In this document: piece by piece, positions 34,135-43,353 of the stretch
Position numbering within the stretch: position 1 is the stretch's first letter
Layout: every line of letters begins with the position of its first letter
From: Azospirillum griseum
GTDB lineage: Bacteria > Pseudomonadota > Alphaproteobacteria > Azospirillales > Azospirillaceae
Reading direction: 5' to 3'
Length of the DNA stretch: 64,000 nucleotides
Assembly (NCBI RefSeq): GCF_003966125.1
Contig: NZ_RXMA01000001.1
Coordinates: forward strand, 82,565 to 146,564
Translations under genes and position numbers: made by a program
Notes under the pieces: model-generated
Database searches by the model: none
What the model was told of the DNA's origin: nothing
Seen by the model: only the letters and a program-made list of their open reading frames with translations

Positions 34135-35579
34135 CCGGAGGCGAAACCGCCGCCACCCGCCGCGCCCCTTCCCTGCGTCGCCGCCTGCTCACCCGGCTGC
34201 TGGTCCCGTTGGGGGCGCTGGCGGTGGGGTTGGGGGTGGGCGGGGCCGCCCTGATCCATGGCTTCGTCCAATCCACCCATGACCGCGTGCTCGCCGGGTC
34301 GGTGCTGGCCATCGCCGAGCGCCTGGCGGTGAACGACGACGACGGCGAGGTGACGGTGGATCTGCCCGCCGTCGCCTTCGGCATGCTGGAGAGTCAGGCG
34401 CGCGACAACATCTATTACAACGTGTCCCATCGCGGCGGCATCGTCACCGGCTATCTCGACCTGCCGACGCTGGATCCCGACACGCTGCCGCTGAACAGCA
34501 CCCGCTTCCGTGACGACCGGTATCACGGCCACCCGGTGCGCATCGCCGCGCAGACCCGGCGTCTCTACGGCCAAAGTCAACCGATCCTCGTGCAGGTCGC
34601 GGAAACCACCGAGGGCCGGCGGGCGTTGGAGATCCGGCTGCTGCTGTGGTTGACCGTGCTGGAGTTGGCGCTGGTGGTGGGCAGCGGTGTCCTGGTCTGG
34701 GGGGCGGTGGGCCGGGGGCTGGCCCCGCTGCTGCGCCTGCGCCGGGTGATCGATTCGCGATCGGCCAGCGGATCGATGGCTCTGGTCCCGCTGCCGCTCG
34801 CGGTCGTCCCGCGCGAGGCGTTGCCGCTGGTCGTCGCCATCAACGGGCTGCTGGAGCGGCTCGACCAATCCATCGGGGCGATGCGCCGTTTCACCGCCGA
34901 CGCCTCCCACCAGCTGCGCACGCCGCTGGCGGTGCTGCGCACCCATCTGGCGCTGCTGCGGCGGCACGGAACCGACACACCGGAGGGCCGCGCCGCGCTG
35001 GAGGATGTGGAGGGGGCCGCCCGGCGGTTGGAACGGCTGCTGACCCAATTGCTCGCCCTGGCCCGCGCCGACGAGGACAGCCCGGTTCCGCCCCCCGTCG
35101 AAACCACCGATCTGGTGCAGACCGCCGCCGACATCGCCGCCGAGCAGGTCCCCGCCGCGCTGGCCTGCGGCGTCGATGTGCTGTTCGACGCGCCGCCGGA
35201 CGACGCCCCCCGGCTGGTCAACGGCAACGCGGTGTTGGTGGGGGAGTTGCTGGCCAACCTGATCGACAACGCCATCCGCTACAACCGCCCCGGCGGCAGC
35301 GTGGCCGTGCGGGTGATCGGCCCGGCCGACGCGCCGTCGCTGGAAGTGGAGGACGACGGCCCCGGCATCCCCGCCGACCAGCGGGACCGGGTGTTCGAAC
35401 GCTTCTTCCGCCTGCCGCAAACGGCGGAGCGGGCGCGCAACGGCAGCGGCCTGGGGCTGGCCATCGTCCGCGCGCTCGCCGACCGGCTGGGGGCCGAGGT
35501 CGCCTTGCAGGACCGGACCGACGGCGGGCCGGGCCTGCGGGTGACGGTGCGGTTCCGCCCGGCAGGATCGGCGGCTTAA
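34131..35579 (+). CDS. Sensor histidine kinase, TctE-like
   Basis: 482 residues. Membrane segments at about 15-40 and 170-195 enclose a periplasmic domain of the TctE N-terminal kind (DNIYYNVSHRGGIVTGYLDLP). HAMP-like linker, then HisKA with SHQLRTPLAVLRTHL (His about 260) and HATPase (NLIDNAIRYN, DDGPGIP, GSGLGLAIVRAL). It is the partner of the upstream regulator. The stop overlaps the stop of the convergent ackA by 4 bp. Confidence 0.92.
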   Translation: MTGGETAATRRAPSLRRRLLTRLLVPLGALAVGLGVGGAALIHGFVQSTHDRVLAGSVLAIAERLAVNDDDGEVTVDLPAVAFGMLESQARDNIYYNVSHRGGIVTGYLDLPTLDPDTLPLNSTRFRDDRYHGHPVRIAAQTRRLYGQSQPILVQVAETTEGRRALEIRLLLWLTVLELALVVGSGVLVWGAVGRGLAPLLRLRRVIDSRSASGSMALVPLPLAVVPREALPLVVAINGLLERLDQSIGAMRRFTADASHQLRTPLAVLRTHLALLRRHGTDTPEGRAALEDVEGAARRLERLLTQLLALARADEDSPVPPPVETTDLVQTAADIAAEQVPAALACGVDVLFDAPPDDAPRLVNGNAVLVGELLANLIDNAIRYNRPGGSVAVRVIGPADAPSLEVEDDGPGIPADQRDRVFERFFRLPQTAERARNGSGLGLAIVRALADRLGAEVALQDRTDGGPGLRVTVRFRPAGSAA

Positions 35580-36766
35580 CCCCGCCCGGCCAACGCGTCG
35601 CGCGTGTGCAGGGCGATCATCCGTTCCTCGTCGGTCGGGATGACGTAGACCGGGATGCGGCTGTCAGGCGTGGAGATGCGCGTTTCGTTGGCCGTGTTGG
35701 CGGCCTCGTCAATGCGCACGCCCAGCCACGCCAGCTTGTCGCCCACCCGCGCCCGCACCGGGGCGGAGCGTTCGCCGATGCCCGCCGTGAAGACAAAGGC
35801 GTCGATGCCGCCCAGCGAGGCGGCCAGCGCCCCGGCTTCCTTGGCGATGCGGAAACAGAACAGCTCCACCGCCTCTTGCGCGTGGGGATCGGCGCTGTCC
35901 AGCAGGGCGCGCATGTCGTTCGACACGCCCGACACGCCGAGCAGCCCCGACTTGTTGTAGAGCAGCTTTTCAATCGCCCCGGCGTCCAGGCCCTTTTCCC
36001 GCATCAGATAGATCAACACGCCGGGATCGATGGCCCCGCAACGGGTTCCCATCGGCAGCCCGTCCAGCGCGGTGAATCCCATGGTGCTGTCCACGCTGCG
36101 CCCGCCATGGATGCCGCACATGCTGGCCCCGCTGCCCAGATGGGCGACGACGACGCGCGCGTCGCGCAGGTCCGGCGCGATGTCCGGCAGGCGGCGGGCG
36201 ATGTACTCGTAACTCAGGCCATGGAAGCCGTAGCGCCGCACCCCCTCGTCGGTCAGCTCGCGCGGAATGGCGAACATCCCCGACTGCCAGGGCTGGCCCC
36301 GGTGAAAGGCGGTGTCGAAGCAGGCGACCTGCGGCAAATCCGGGTGCGCGTCGGCCAAGGCCCGGATGGCGGCGAGGTTGTGCGGCTGGTGCAGCGGGGC
36401 CAGCGGGACCAGCCCGTCCAGTTCGGCCAGCACCTCCGGCGTCAGCCGCACCGGGGCGGCGTGGCGCACCCCGCCATGGACAACGCGATGCCCGGCGGCG
36501 ATCAGCGTCGCCCCCTCCAGCCGCTCCTCGATCCAGTCCAGCAGATAGGCCAGCAGCGCCTTGCGGTCGCTGGCCTCCCCCGCCGTCCAGCTTTTGCCCG
36601 CCAGCGGCTGGCGCTGGGCGTCCTTGGCCTCGAACACCGGGGCGGTGCCGATGCCGGAGATCTGGCCGTTGATGGTCGCCACCGGATCGCCCTGCCCGCC
36701 GTCGCGGAAGACGGAGAATTTCAGGCTGGAAGACCCGGCGTTGATGACCAAAATCGCCTGTGTCAT
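35576..36766 (-). CDS. ackA: Acetate kinase AckA
   Basis: 396 residues. ASKHA-fold kinase with the acetokinase signatures ILVINAGSSSLKF at the N-terminus and FDTAFHRGQP near the middle, plus GHRVVHGG, VVAHLGSGASMCGI and DAFVFTAGIGERS. It interconverts acetyl phosphate plus ADP with acetate plus ATP. It lies 17 bp downstream of the phosphate acetyltransferase fusion gene, so the two steps acetyl-CoA to acetyl phosphate to acetate are encoded together. Length is normal. Confidence 0.95.
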   Translation of the reverse strand: MTQAILVINAGSSSLKFSVFRDGGQGDPVATINGQISGIGTAPVFEAKDAQRQPLAGKSWTAGEASDRKALLAYLLDWIEERLEGATLIAAGHRVVHGGVRHAAPVRLTPEVLAELDGLVPLAPLHQPHNLAAIRALADAHPDLPQVACFDTAFHRGQPWQSGMFAIPRELTDEGVRRYGFHGLSYEYIARRLPDIAPDLRDARVVVAHLGSGASMCGIHGGRSVDSTMGFTALDGLPMGTRCGAIDPGVLIYLMREKGLDAGAIEKLLYNKSGLLGVSGVSNDMRALLDSADPHAQEAVELFCFRIAKEAGALAASLGGIDAFVFTAGIGERSAPVRARVGDKLAWLGVRIDEAANTANETRISTPDSRIPVYVIPTDEERMIALHTRDALAGRG

Positions 36767-36783
36767 CGCGTCCCCTCCCCGCC

Positions 36784-38253
36784 TTATTCCGCCGCCAGCG
36801 CGGCCGACGCCCGGCGCGACGCCGCGACCAGCACCGCCACCGCGCAGGAGGCCAGACGGGTCCGCACGTTGTCGGCCCGGCTGGTCAGGATGATCGGCAC
36901 GCGCGCACCCAGCACGATGCCCGCCGCGTCGGCGTGGGCCAGGAAGGACAGCTGCTTGGCCAGCATGTTGCCCGCTTCCAGATCGGGAACCAGCAGGATG
37001 TCGGCCTTGCCCGACACGTCGGACGTGATGCCCTTGGTGATGGCGGCCTCGCGGCTGATGGCGTTGTCGAAGGCCAGCGGGCCGTCCAGGATGCCGCCCT
37101 TGATCTGGCCCCGGTCGGCCATCTTGCACAGCGCGGCGGCTTCCAGGGTGGAGGCGATCTTCGGGTTGACGGTTTCCACCGCCGACAGGATCGCCACGCG
37201 CGGCGTCGCCACGCCCAGAACCTTCGCCAGATCGATGGCGTTCTGGACGATGTGCACCTTGTCTTCCAGGGTCGGGTAGATGTTGATCGCCGCGTCGGTG
37301 ATGAGCAGCGGGCGCGGGTAGGTCGGCACGTTCATGACGAAAACATGGCTCAGCCGCCGCCCGGTGCGCAGGCCGGTTTCCTTGCGGACCACTTCGCCCA
37401 TCAACTCGTCGGTGTGCAGGGAGCCTTTCATCACCGCCTCGCACTCGCCGGTGCGGGCCAGACGGACGCCGGTTTCCGCCGACGCGTGGCTGTGCGGCAC
37501 ATCGACCAGACGGAAGCGGGCGATGTCCAGCCCGTTGGCGTCGGCCACCGCGCGGATCTTCGCCTCCGGCCCGACCAGCACCGGATCGATCAAGCCAGCC
37601 TCCGCCGCCTCCACGGCGCCACGCAGGGAGCTTTCATCGCAGGGATGGACCACGGCGGTCGGGACCGGCGGCAGCGCCTCGCACTTCTTCAGCATGAGTT
37701 CATGGCCATCGTGGCGGATGACCTGAACCTGCGGCAGTTCGGAAGCGGAGCGGCGGACCTTCTCGGTCGGGGCCACCACCTGGGCCACGCCGGTGACAAC
37801 CGGTTTGCCGTCCTGGTTGGCGGCGAGGCAATCGAAGGTCACGGCGGTGCGGGTCGCGTCCTTGGCGGTCGCGGTCACGGTCACGGTGAGGACGTCGCCC
37901 AGCCGCACCGGACGGTGGAACGTCAAATCCTGGCCCAGATACACGGTGCCCGGCCCCGGCAGCAGCGTGCCCAGCACGGCGGAGATCAGCGACGCCGACC
38001 ACATGCCATGGCCGACCACCCGCCCGTCCGCCGCGTAATCCTCGTCCAGATGCGACGGGTTGAGATCACCCGACACTGTGGCGAACAGTTCGATGTCGGC
38101 CATGGTCAGGCGGCGCGACAGGCTGGCCTGCTGGCCGATGTGGATTTCCGCGAAGGTGACGTTTTCGATCATGGTGCTGCCGTTGTTGCCGTTCTGCACG
38201 ATGCCGCTGCGGCCATAGAGATCGGTCGCGAGGTCGGCGGTGGCGGTGTCCAT
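36784..38253 (-). CDS. Bifunctional MaoC-like hydratase / phosphate acetyltransferase
   Basis: 489 residues. The N-terminal domain (about 28-165) is a MaoC-like hot-dog dehydratase (SRRLTMADIELFATVSGDLNPSHLDEDYA, VVGHGMWSASLISAVLGTLLPGPGTVYLGQ). The C-terminal domain (about 185-485) is a phosphate acyltransferase of the Pta/Ptb type (MKGSLHTDELMGEVVRKETGLRTGRRLSHVFVMNVPTYPRPLLITDAAINIYP). Such fusions are known in alphaproteobacteria. Together with AckA it links an acyl-CoA pool to acyl phosphate. The ATG at 38253 has GAGGAG upstream. An internal ATG at 38172 begins the conserved domain but lacks an RBS. Confidence 0.93.
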   Translation of the reverse strand: MDTATADLATDLYGRSGIVQNGNNGSTMIENVTFAEIHIGQQASLSRRLTMADIELFATVSGDLNPSHLDEDYAADGRVVGHGMWSASLISAVLGTLLPGPGTVYLGQDLTFHRPVRLGDVLTVTVTATAKDATRTAVTFDCLAANQDGKPVVTGVAQVVAPTEKVRRSASELPQVQVIRHDGHELMLKKCEALPPVPTAVVHPCDESSLRGAVEAAEAGLIDPVLVGPEAKIRAVADANGLDIARFRLVDVPHSHASAETGVRLARTGECEAVMKGSLHTDELMGEVVRKETGLRTGRRLSHVFVMNVPTYPRPLLITDAAINIYPTLEDKVHIVQNAIDLAKVLGVATPRVAILSAVETVNPKIASTLEAAALCKMADRGQIKGGILDGPLAFDNAISREAAITKGITSDVSGKADILLVPDLEAGNMLAKQLSFLAHADAAGIVLGARVPIILTSRADNVRTRLASCAVAVLVAASRRASAALAAE

Positions 38254-38473
38254 CTCTAAACTCCTCAAAGGATCGCGACCGATTGCAGGCCGAATCCTCC
38301 CAGACCCGGTTTCTGAAAAGCCGACCGGACCCTGTTCTTGGGTCTCCCGTTCACAGAAGACCGTGGGCAAGGCGGCGCGCGCCGCTTCCCAGCCCGAATG
38401 AGCGATACCGCAGCGCAGCGCGCTTCCCAATGACCTATATCAATCAAACGGCTAAGGTATTGTTACCAATAGA

Positions 38474-40615
38474 TTACCGATGCGCATCCGAACCATTGAG
38501 CGGGCGCAGCATCGCCGCCACCGCGTCCAGCGGCGCGCGGAAATCCCAATCGAACGCCAACACCCCCCGGTTGCGCACGGCGGTCCCGACGATCTGCTGG
38601 TAGGGTTGTTTCAGCAGGGCGCAGAGAATGGCGTATTGCGGCAGGACACAGCGTTCGTGCGTCAGTTCGATCACCCTGGTTCCGGGCGGGGCAAACACCA
38701 CCGCCGCCGTGCCGCCGCCGACCGGGGCGACGATGGCCTCGGCCTCACGGAACACCGCGATCTGCTCGGCCATCGACCGCCCATCAGGGACATAGCGTTC
38801 GAATCCGGCCTCGGCGAGCAGGCCCGCCACCTCCGCCTCGTTGACCAAGCCGCGATGCCCGGCCATGGCGCGGCTGAGGAACAGGCGACGCCCACCGCCA
38901 GCCACGCCGCCGCGCGACTCGGTGGGCAAACCCAGCCGGTCGCGCAGAAACGCCAGATGCTCCGGGGCCATGTATTGGAATTGATGAGTCAGGGACGGAA
39001 CCCACAGGCGGCGGCAGGACAGCATCACGCCCGGCTCCACCCGGATCAACCGGTCCGCCGACAGGCCGAGCAGACCGAACAGTTCCACCACCGCCGGGCG
39101 CAGGGCGGCGGACACCAGAACCGGCAACCCCGCCAGTTCCGGGAAACGCTCCAGAACACAGAGCTTCGACGCCCAATCCAGCACACCATGGGCGAAATTG
39201 CCGTCGCCCCCCAGCAGGATCGCCTCCTCCTCCACCCGCTGGACCGCGTGAGGCAGATCCACAAGCAAACGCTCCCCCAGCCCATCGACCGCTGCCGGGT
39301 GGTGATGCACAATGTGGGGCAGCATGGTCAGGCTGCTGCGGGAGTAGGCGTGCAGCCCATCAACCACCAACGCCCCGGCCGCCGCCTCCACCGTGAAATG
39401 ATGCGGATGAACCCGCCCCTCCTCCACGCGCGTCAGGAAGGTTTCGGGCAGGCGGTAGGTGATCTCGCCCCAGCGCGTCGTTCCGGTGTCCACCGCCATC
39501 GCGCGGGCGGGGGCAAGGGTCCGGTGCGCGGCCCCGGTTGCCCGGCTGGACGACTCCACCCGCAGCGCCGCCACCCGCCCGGCCCCGTGCGCTGACCGAG
39601 CCAGAGCCACCGCGCGCCGATGCCACCGCGTCGCCCCGGCCTCGTCCTCCCGCGCAAAACATTCCCCACCCAACACGCGCAGGCTGCGCGGGTCGGCGGG
39701 CCGCAGAGCCAACGCCACCCGCAACGCCGAGTCGGCGCTGTCGCGCTCCGCGCCATCCGCAAGCCGGGTCAACGCCTCCCCCAGCGCCAGGCGCCCCACC
39801 GCATCGTCCGGGCACAGACCAGCCAGACGGCGCAGCACCGCGACACCGGCAACCACGGCATCGGGCCGTCCGTCATCAACCAGCAGCGCCCCCAGCAGGG
39901 TCAGGGCCGCCGCCGAATCCGGCTGCACGGCCAGCGCCACCCGGCAGACGGCCAAGGCGGCGTTCCCCCGCCCCTGCGCCCGCAGGGCGTCGCCCAACCC
40001 GAGACGGGCGGGCAGCGCTTCCGGTGTCAGTTGGACGGCGGCGGTGAAGCAAACCGCCGCCGCACCAGGATCGCCCAGACTCAGCAACAGATCGCCTTGG
40101 CGGCAGTGGGGATCGGGATGGTTGGGCAGCAACCGGGCGGCGTGGCTATAGGCGCGCGCCGCCGGTTGGGGCTGGGCGTCGCTGCCGTCGCTCAGGCTGT
40201 TGCCCAGATTGAACCACGCGACGGCAAAGACCGGGTCAAGAGCCAACGCCCGCCGTTGCACGGCCAACGCCCAGCCCATGGCCCCGGCCCGGCGCAGCAG
40301 CGATCCGACATTGGCAAAGAACGGGGCGTCGGCCCCAGCGTTGGCGACCGCCCGCGCCAACAGGGTGCGCGCCTCCTCCCGCCCAATCTCACCACCAGCC
40401 CGACGCAGGCGCAGGGCGGCCAGCAGGGCCAACGCGTCGGCGTGCTGCGGCACCGCATCGACGATGGCGGCGGCCAACATCTCCGCCGGGGACAAACGCC
40501 CCGCGCGCTCATGTTCCAAGGCCAAACGCAACGCCTCGCCAACGGTCAAGTTCCCGTCGGCAGGAGGGACGGGATCCGAGGGAGCGGAAGCGGCGAAGGA
40601 GGCGGCGTGTGTCAT
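38474..40615 (-). CDS. TPR protein with C-terminal GT61-family glycosyltransferase
   Basis: 713 residues. The first 330 residues are Ala/Leu-rich tetratricopeptide-like repeats (ALAVQRRALALDPVFAVAWFNLGNSLSDG and neighbours). The C-terminal part (about 385-700) is a GT61/DUF563 glycosyltransferase: RLWVPSLTHQFQYMAPEHLAFLRDRL, RRLFLSRAMAGHRGLVNEAEVAGLLAEAGFERYVPD, and EAIVAPVGGGTAAVVFAPPGTRVIELTHE. It probably adds a sugar to a surface glycan. It stands alone, with 220 bp before pta and 299 AT-richer bases before the next gene. The ATG at 40615 was chosen; the frame is open to 40750. Confidence 0.85.
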   Translation of the reverse strand: MTHAASFAASAPSDPVPPADGNLTVGEALRLALEHERAGRLSPAEMLAAAIVDAVPQHADALALLAALRLRRAGGEIGREEARTLLARAVANAGADAPFFANVGSLLRRAGAMGWALAVQRRALALDPVFAVAWFNLGNSLSDGSDAQPQPAARAYSHAARLLPNHPDPHCRQGDLLLSLGDPGAAAVCFTAAVQLTPEALPARLGLGDALRAQGRGNAALAVCRVALAVQPDSAAALTLLGALLVDDGRPDAVVAGVAVLRRLAGLCPDDAVGRLALGEALTRLADGAERDSADSALRVALALRPADPRSLRVLGGECFAREDEAGATRWHRRAVALARSAHGAGRVAALRVESSSRATGAAHRTLAPARAMAVDTGTTRWGEITYRLPETFLTRVEEGRVHPHHFTVEAAAGALVVDGLHAYSRSSLTMLPHIVHHHPAAVDGLGERLLVDLPHAVQRVEEEAILLGGDGNFAHGVLDWASKLCVLERFPELAGLPVLVSAALRPAVVELFGLLGLSADRLIRVEPGVMLSCRRLWVPSLTHQFQYMAPEHLAFLRDRLGLPTESRGGVAGGGRRLFLSRAMAGHRGLVNEAEVAGLLAEAGFERYVPDGRSMAEQIAVFREAEAIVAPVGGGTAAVVFAPPGTRVIELTHERCVLPQYAILCALLKQPYQQIVGTAVRNRGVLAFDWDFRAPLDAVAAMLRPLNGSDAHR

Positions 40616-40914
40616 GCCGTGGCAGTCTAGCCCACACGGGATGCCGCGCACAGCCTGGTGTTGCCCTCCTCTTGCGGTCGCAAAAGTGACCGATGCGCTC
40701 AACAGAGCATAGGTTTGGGACAAACCCCAACCGTTCAAACCAGAATTCACCCGTCTTGCGCAGGGGGAGCGCCGACAACGAAAGCGGATTTTGTTAAAGT
40801 TTTAGCTGAACCTTTCGCAAATACGCCGATTGTGACGGAATCCGCCAAGAAATCGCCAAAATTTTCCGTCTCATCTTTATGGATTGTTAGGGTTGGGACG
40901 CCAATATCCCGTTC

Positions 40915-42555
40915 ATGGACATCAGTGCGCAAGAATGGCTGAAGAAACGACACCCCGATGGTCGGGGCGCTGACGGTCGTGCGCTGCCCCAGACCGGTTC
41001 AACCAGCACGCGCCACCTTCCAGAGGGCCTCTCCACCGCCGCGATCGCTTTGCTTCCGGACGCGGTCGGGGTGTTTGCCGCGATCAGCGACGACGCGGGC
41101 GTTGTCATCGATTTCGAATGGCTGCTGGCCAACCACGCGGCGGAGACGCTGATCGGGCGTGCGGGGCTGATCGGGCAGCGGTTGCGCGGCGACGGCGGCG
41201 ACGCGCGCTGCGCCGGGCTGTTCCCCGTGTTGCTGGCTGGTCTTGACGGGCCGGACACCCGCGTGGTGAGCGCCAGTCTGGGCGGCAGCAACCGCACGCG
41301 CTGGCGTGTGTCGGCCACTCCCTTCCCTGGCGGGGTGTGCGCCACTCTAATTGATCTCGGCCCCGATGCACCGTCGATGGCCGAAACGCTGGCCGCCGCG
41401 CTGGAGCGGAGCGCGGAGAGCTTTGCCCTGTTCGATTCCAGCGACACGTTGGTCCACACCACCGGACGTCTGAAACAGTTCCTGCCGGAGTTGGCTGACC
41501 TTCTGCTTCCGGGAACCCCGTTTGAAACGCTCGTCCGCCGTTCCGCCCAGATGGACAGCGGGTTGACGACCGAAACCGACCGGGAGCAGTGGATCGCCAC
41601 CCGGCTCGCCCACCACCGGCAAACCGACAAGCCTTTCACCCTGCGGGCGCAGGATGGGCGGTGGCTGCTGGTCAGCGAACACGCCGCCGCCGATGACGGC
41701 GTGCTGGTGATCTACGCCGACGTCACCCCGATGAAGCGCAACGAGGAGCGCCTGCGCGCGCGGGAAGCCGAAGCCCGCGCCGCCCGCCGCGACGCCGAAC
41801 GGGCCAACCGCGCCAAGAGCGAATTCCTGGCCCTGATGAGCCACGAGTTGCGCACCCCGCTGAACGCCGTTCTGGGTTTCTCCGAACTGCTGATGTCGGA
41901 GGCCTTCGGACCGCTGGGCAGCCCGCGTTACCGCGACTACGCCACCGACATCCGCGACAGCGGCGAGCATCTGCTGGCGCTCATCAACGACATCCTGGAT
42001 TTGTCCCGCAGCGAATCCGGGCGGATGCCGATGTCCAGTGAAGCCGTGGAGTTGAACACGACGGTCGCCCAGGTGGTCGGCATGATCCGGGAGAAGGCCG
42101 AGGAGGCCGGCGTGTCCCTGCAGGCCGACGTTGCCCGCGACCTGCCGATGCTGCTGGGCGATCCGCGCGCCATCCGCCAAATGCTGCTGAACCTGCTGTC
42201 CAACGCGGTGAAATTCACCCCCTCGGGCGGCAAGGCCATGCTGACGGCGGCGGTGATGCCCGACGGCGGGATCGGCGTGATGATCGCCGACACGGGCGTT
42301 GGCATTCCCGCCGCCGACCTGTTCCGCATCCAGGAGCCGTTCGAACGGGCCGATGTCACCATCGCCCGGCCGACCGAGGGGGCCGGGCTGGGTCTGCCCA
42401 TCGTCAAGCGGCTGGTGGAGTTGCACGGCGGGCGGCTGGAACTGTCCAGCGAACTGGGGGTCGGCACATCGGCGGTTCTGATTTTCCCCGCCTCCCGCAG
42501 TCTGCCGCGCAACCTGTGCCCGCCGTTGCCGGTGCTGCCGTCCGCCGTGCGTTGA
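40915..42555 (+). CDS. Cytoplasmic PAS-type sensor histidine kinase
   Basis: 546 residues, no membrane segment. Two PAS-like regions (about 40-155 and 160-275, the second ending VLVIYADVTPMKRNEERL), a coiled-coil linker, HisKA SHELRTPLNAVLGFSELL (His about 310) and HATPase (NLLSNAVKFTP, DTGVGIP, GAGLGLPIVKRL). No receiver domain is attached, but a receiver-Hpt protein lies two genes downstream and could be its partner. The ATG at 40915 has no clear ribosome binding site. The 299 bp upstream are AT-richer than average and hold no gene. Confidence 0.85.
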   Translation: MDISAQEWLKKRHPDGRGADGRALPQTGSTSTRHLPEGLSTAAIALLPDAVGVFAAISDDAGVVIDFEWLLANHAAETLIGRAGLIGQRLRGDGGDARCAGLFPVLLAGLDGPDTRVVSASLGGSNRTRWRVSATPFPGGVCATLIDLGPDAPSMAETLAAALERSAESFALFDSSDTLVHTTGRLKQFLPELADLLLPGTPFETLVRRSAQMDSGLTTETDREQWIATRLAHHRQTDKPFTLRAQDGRWLLVSEHAAADDGVLVIYADVTPMKRNEERLRAREAEARAARRDAERANRAKSEFLALMSHELRTPLNAVLGFSELLMSEAFGPLGSPRYRDYATDIRDSGEHLLALINDILDLSRSESGRMPMSSEAVELNTTVAQVVGMIREKAEEAGVSLQADVARDLPMLLGDPRAIRQMLLNLLSNAVKFTPSGGKAMLTAAVMPDGGIGVMIADTGVGIPAADLFRIQEPFERADVTIARPTEGAGLGLPIVKRLVELHGGRLELSSELGVGTSAVLIFPASRSLPRNLCPPLPVLPSAVR

Positions 42556-42669
42556 CCGGGTCGGCGGGGCCGGGGGCCGGCTGGAAGTCGACCGGGAGAG
42601 GACAGAACATCGTTCCCGCTTCGTTTTCACTGTTGGCGGATCGCCGCGAATCGGCCACTCTGTGGCTCT

Positions 42670-42684
42670 GTTCGTCACACGTTC
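42670..42684. promoter_or_regulatory. SOS box (LexA site) upstream of mmcB
   Basis: GTTC-GTCACAC-GTTC is an exact match to the alphaproteobacterial LexA consensus GTTC-N7-GTTC. It lies 11 bp before the mmcB ATG, so LexA bound there would block transcription or its start. Confidence 0.85.
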
Positions 42685-42694
42685 CGCCCGGACC

Positions 42695-43237
42695 ATGACC
42701 GAGATTGATCCTTCCCCCACCAGCGCAACAGCCCCCACGCCATCACCGGACGCGTCCTCCACCATTGGTGCGGAGGCGGACGACACGCTGGCTCTGGGTG
42801 TCGGCGCACCGCCGATCTTCCGAGGGGTGCGGCGGGCGTTGGCCCTGCGCGGCTTCGTCAGCCTGATGGAATTCCGCCTGGCCTCCGGTCGGCGCGCCGA
42901 TGTGCTGGCGGTGGACGGCAACGGGACCATCCTCATCATCGAGGTGAAAAGCGGCGTGCCGGATTTCCGGTCCGATCAGAAATGGCACGAATACGCCGAG
43001 TGGTGCGATGCCTTCTATTTCGCGGTTGATGAGGCGTTTCCCACCGAACTGATCCCGGAGGACTGCGGCCTGATGATCGCCGACGCCTATGGCGCGGACA
43101 TCCTGCGCGAGGCACCGGTGCGCAAGCTTGCCCCCGCCCGACGGAAAAGCCTGATGCTGCGCGCCACCCTGACCGGGGCCGGACGGCTGCATCGGATCGA
43201 AGACCCAACCTTCCGGCAGGCCCCGCCGATTGTGTGA
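42695..43237 (+). CDS. mmcB: MmcB-family DNA repair protein (PD-(D/E)XK type)
   Basis: 180 residues. After a variable N-terminus the conserved core runs from about 50: GAPPIFRGVRRALALRGFVSLMEFRL, RADVLAVDGNGTILIIEVKSGVPDFRSDQKWHEY, CDAFYFAVDEAFP, LIPEDCGLMIADAYGAD. The Asp...EVK pattern is the PD-(D/E)XK nuclease catalytic layout. In Caulobacter mmcB is induced by mitomycin C and is LexA-controlled. The exact SOS box just upstream supports the same control. The ATG at 42695 was preferred to the GTG at 42662, which would place the SOS box inside the gene. Confidence 0.92.
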   Translation: MTEIDPSPTSATAPTPSPDASSTIGAEADDTLALGVGAPPIFRGVRRALALRGFVSLMEFRLASGRRADVLAVDGNGTILIIEVKSGVPDFRSDQKWHEYAEWCDAFYFAVDEAFPTELIPEDCGLMIADAYGADILREAPVRKLAPARRKSLMLRATLTGAGRLHRIEDPTFRQAPPIV

Positions 43238-43353
43238 GACAGCGCCTGCAACCTTTTGGTGATGCGACGTTCCCACCGGTGCACGGGCGGGCACAAACCG
43301 CTAAACTGCACCGGCACGATCAACCGCAAGCGTTTCAGGACAGGCCGCGCATC

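Noticed and set aside
35579..37444. Plus-strand and long minus-strand frames overlapping ackA and pta
   Set aside because: They are alternative-frame readings of two firmly identified enzymes.
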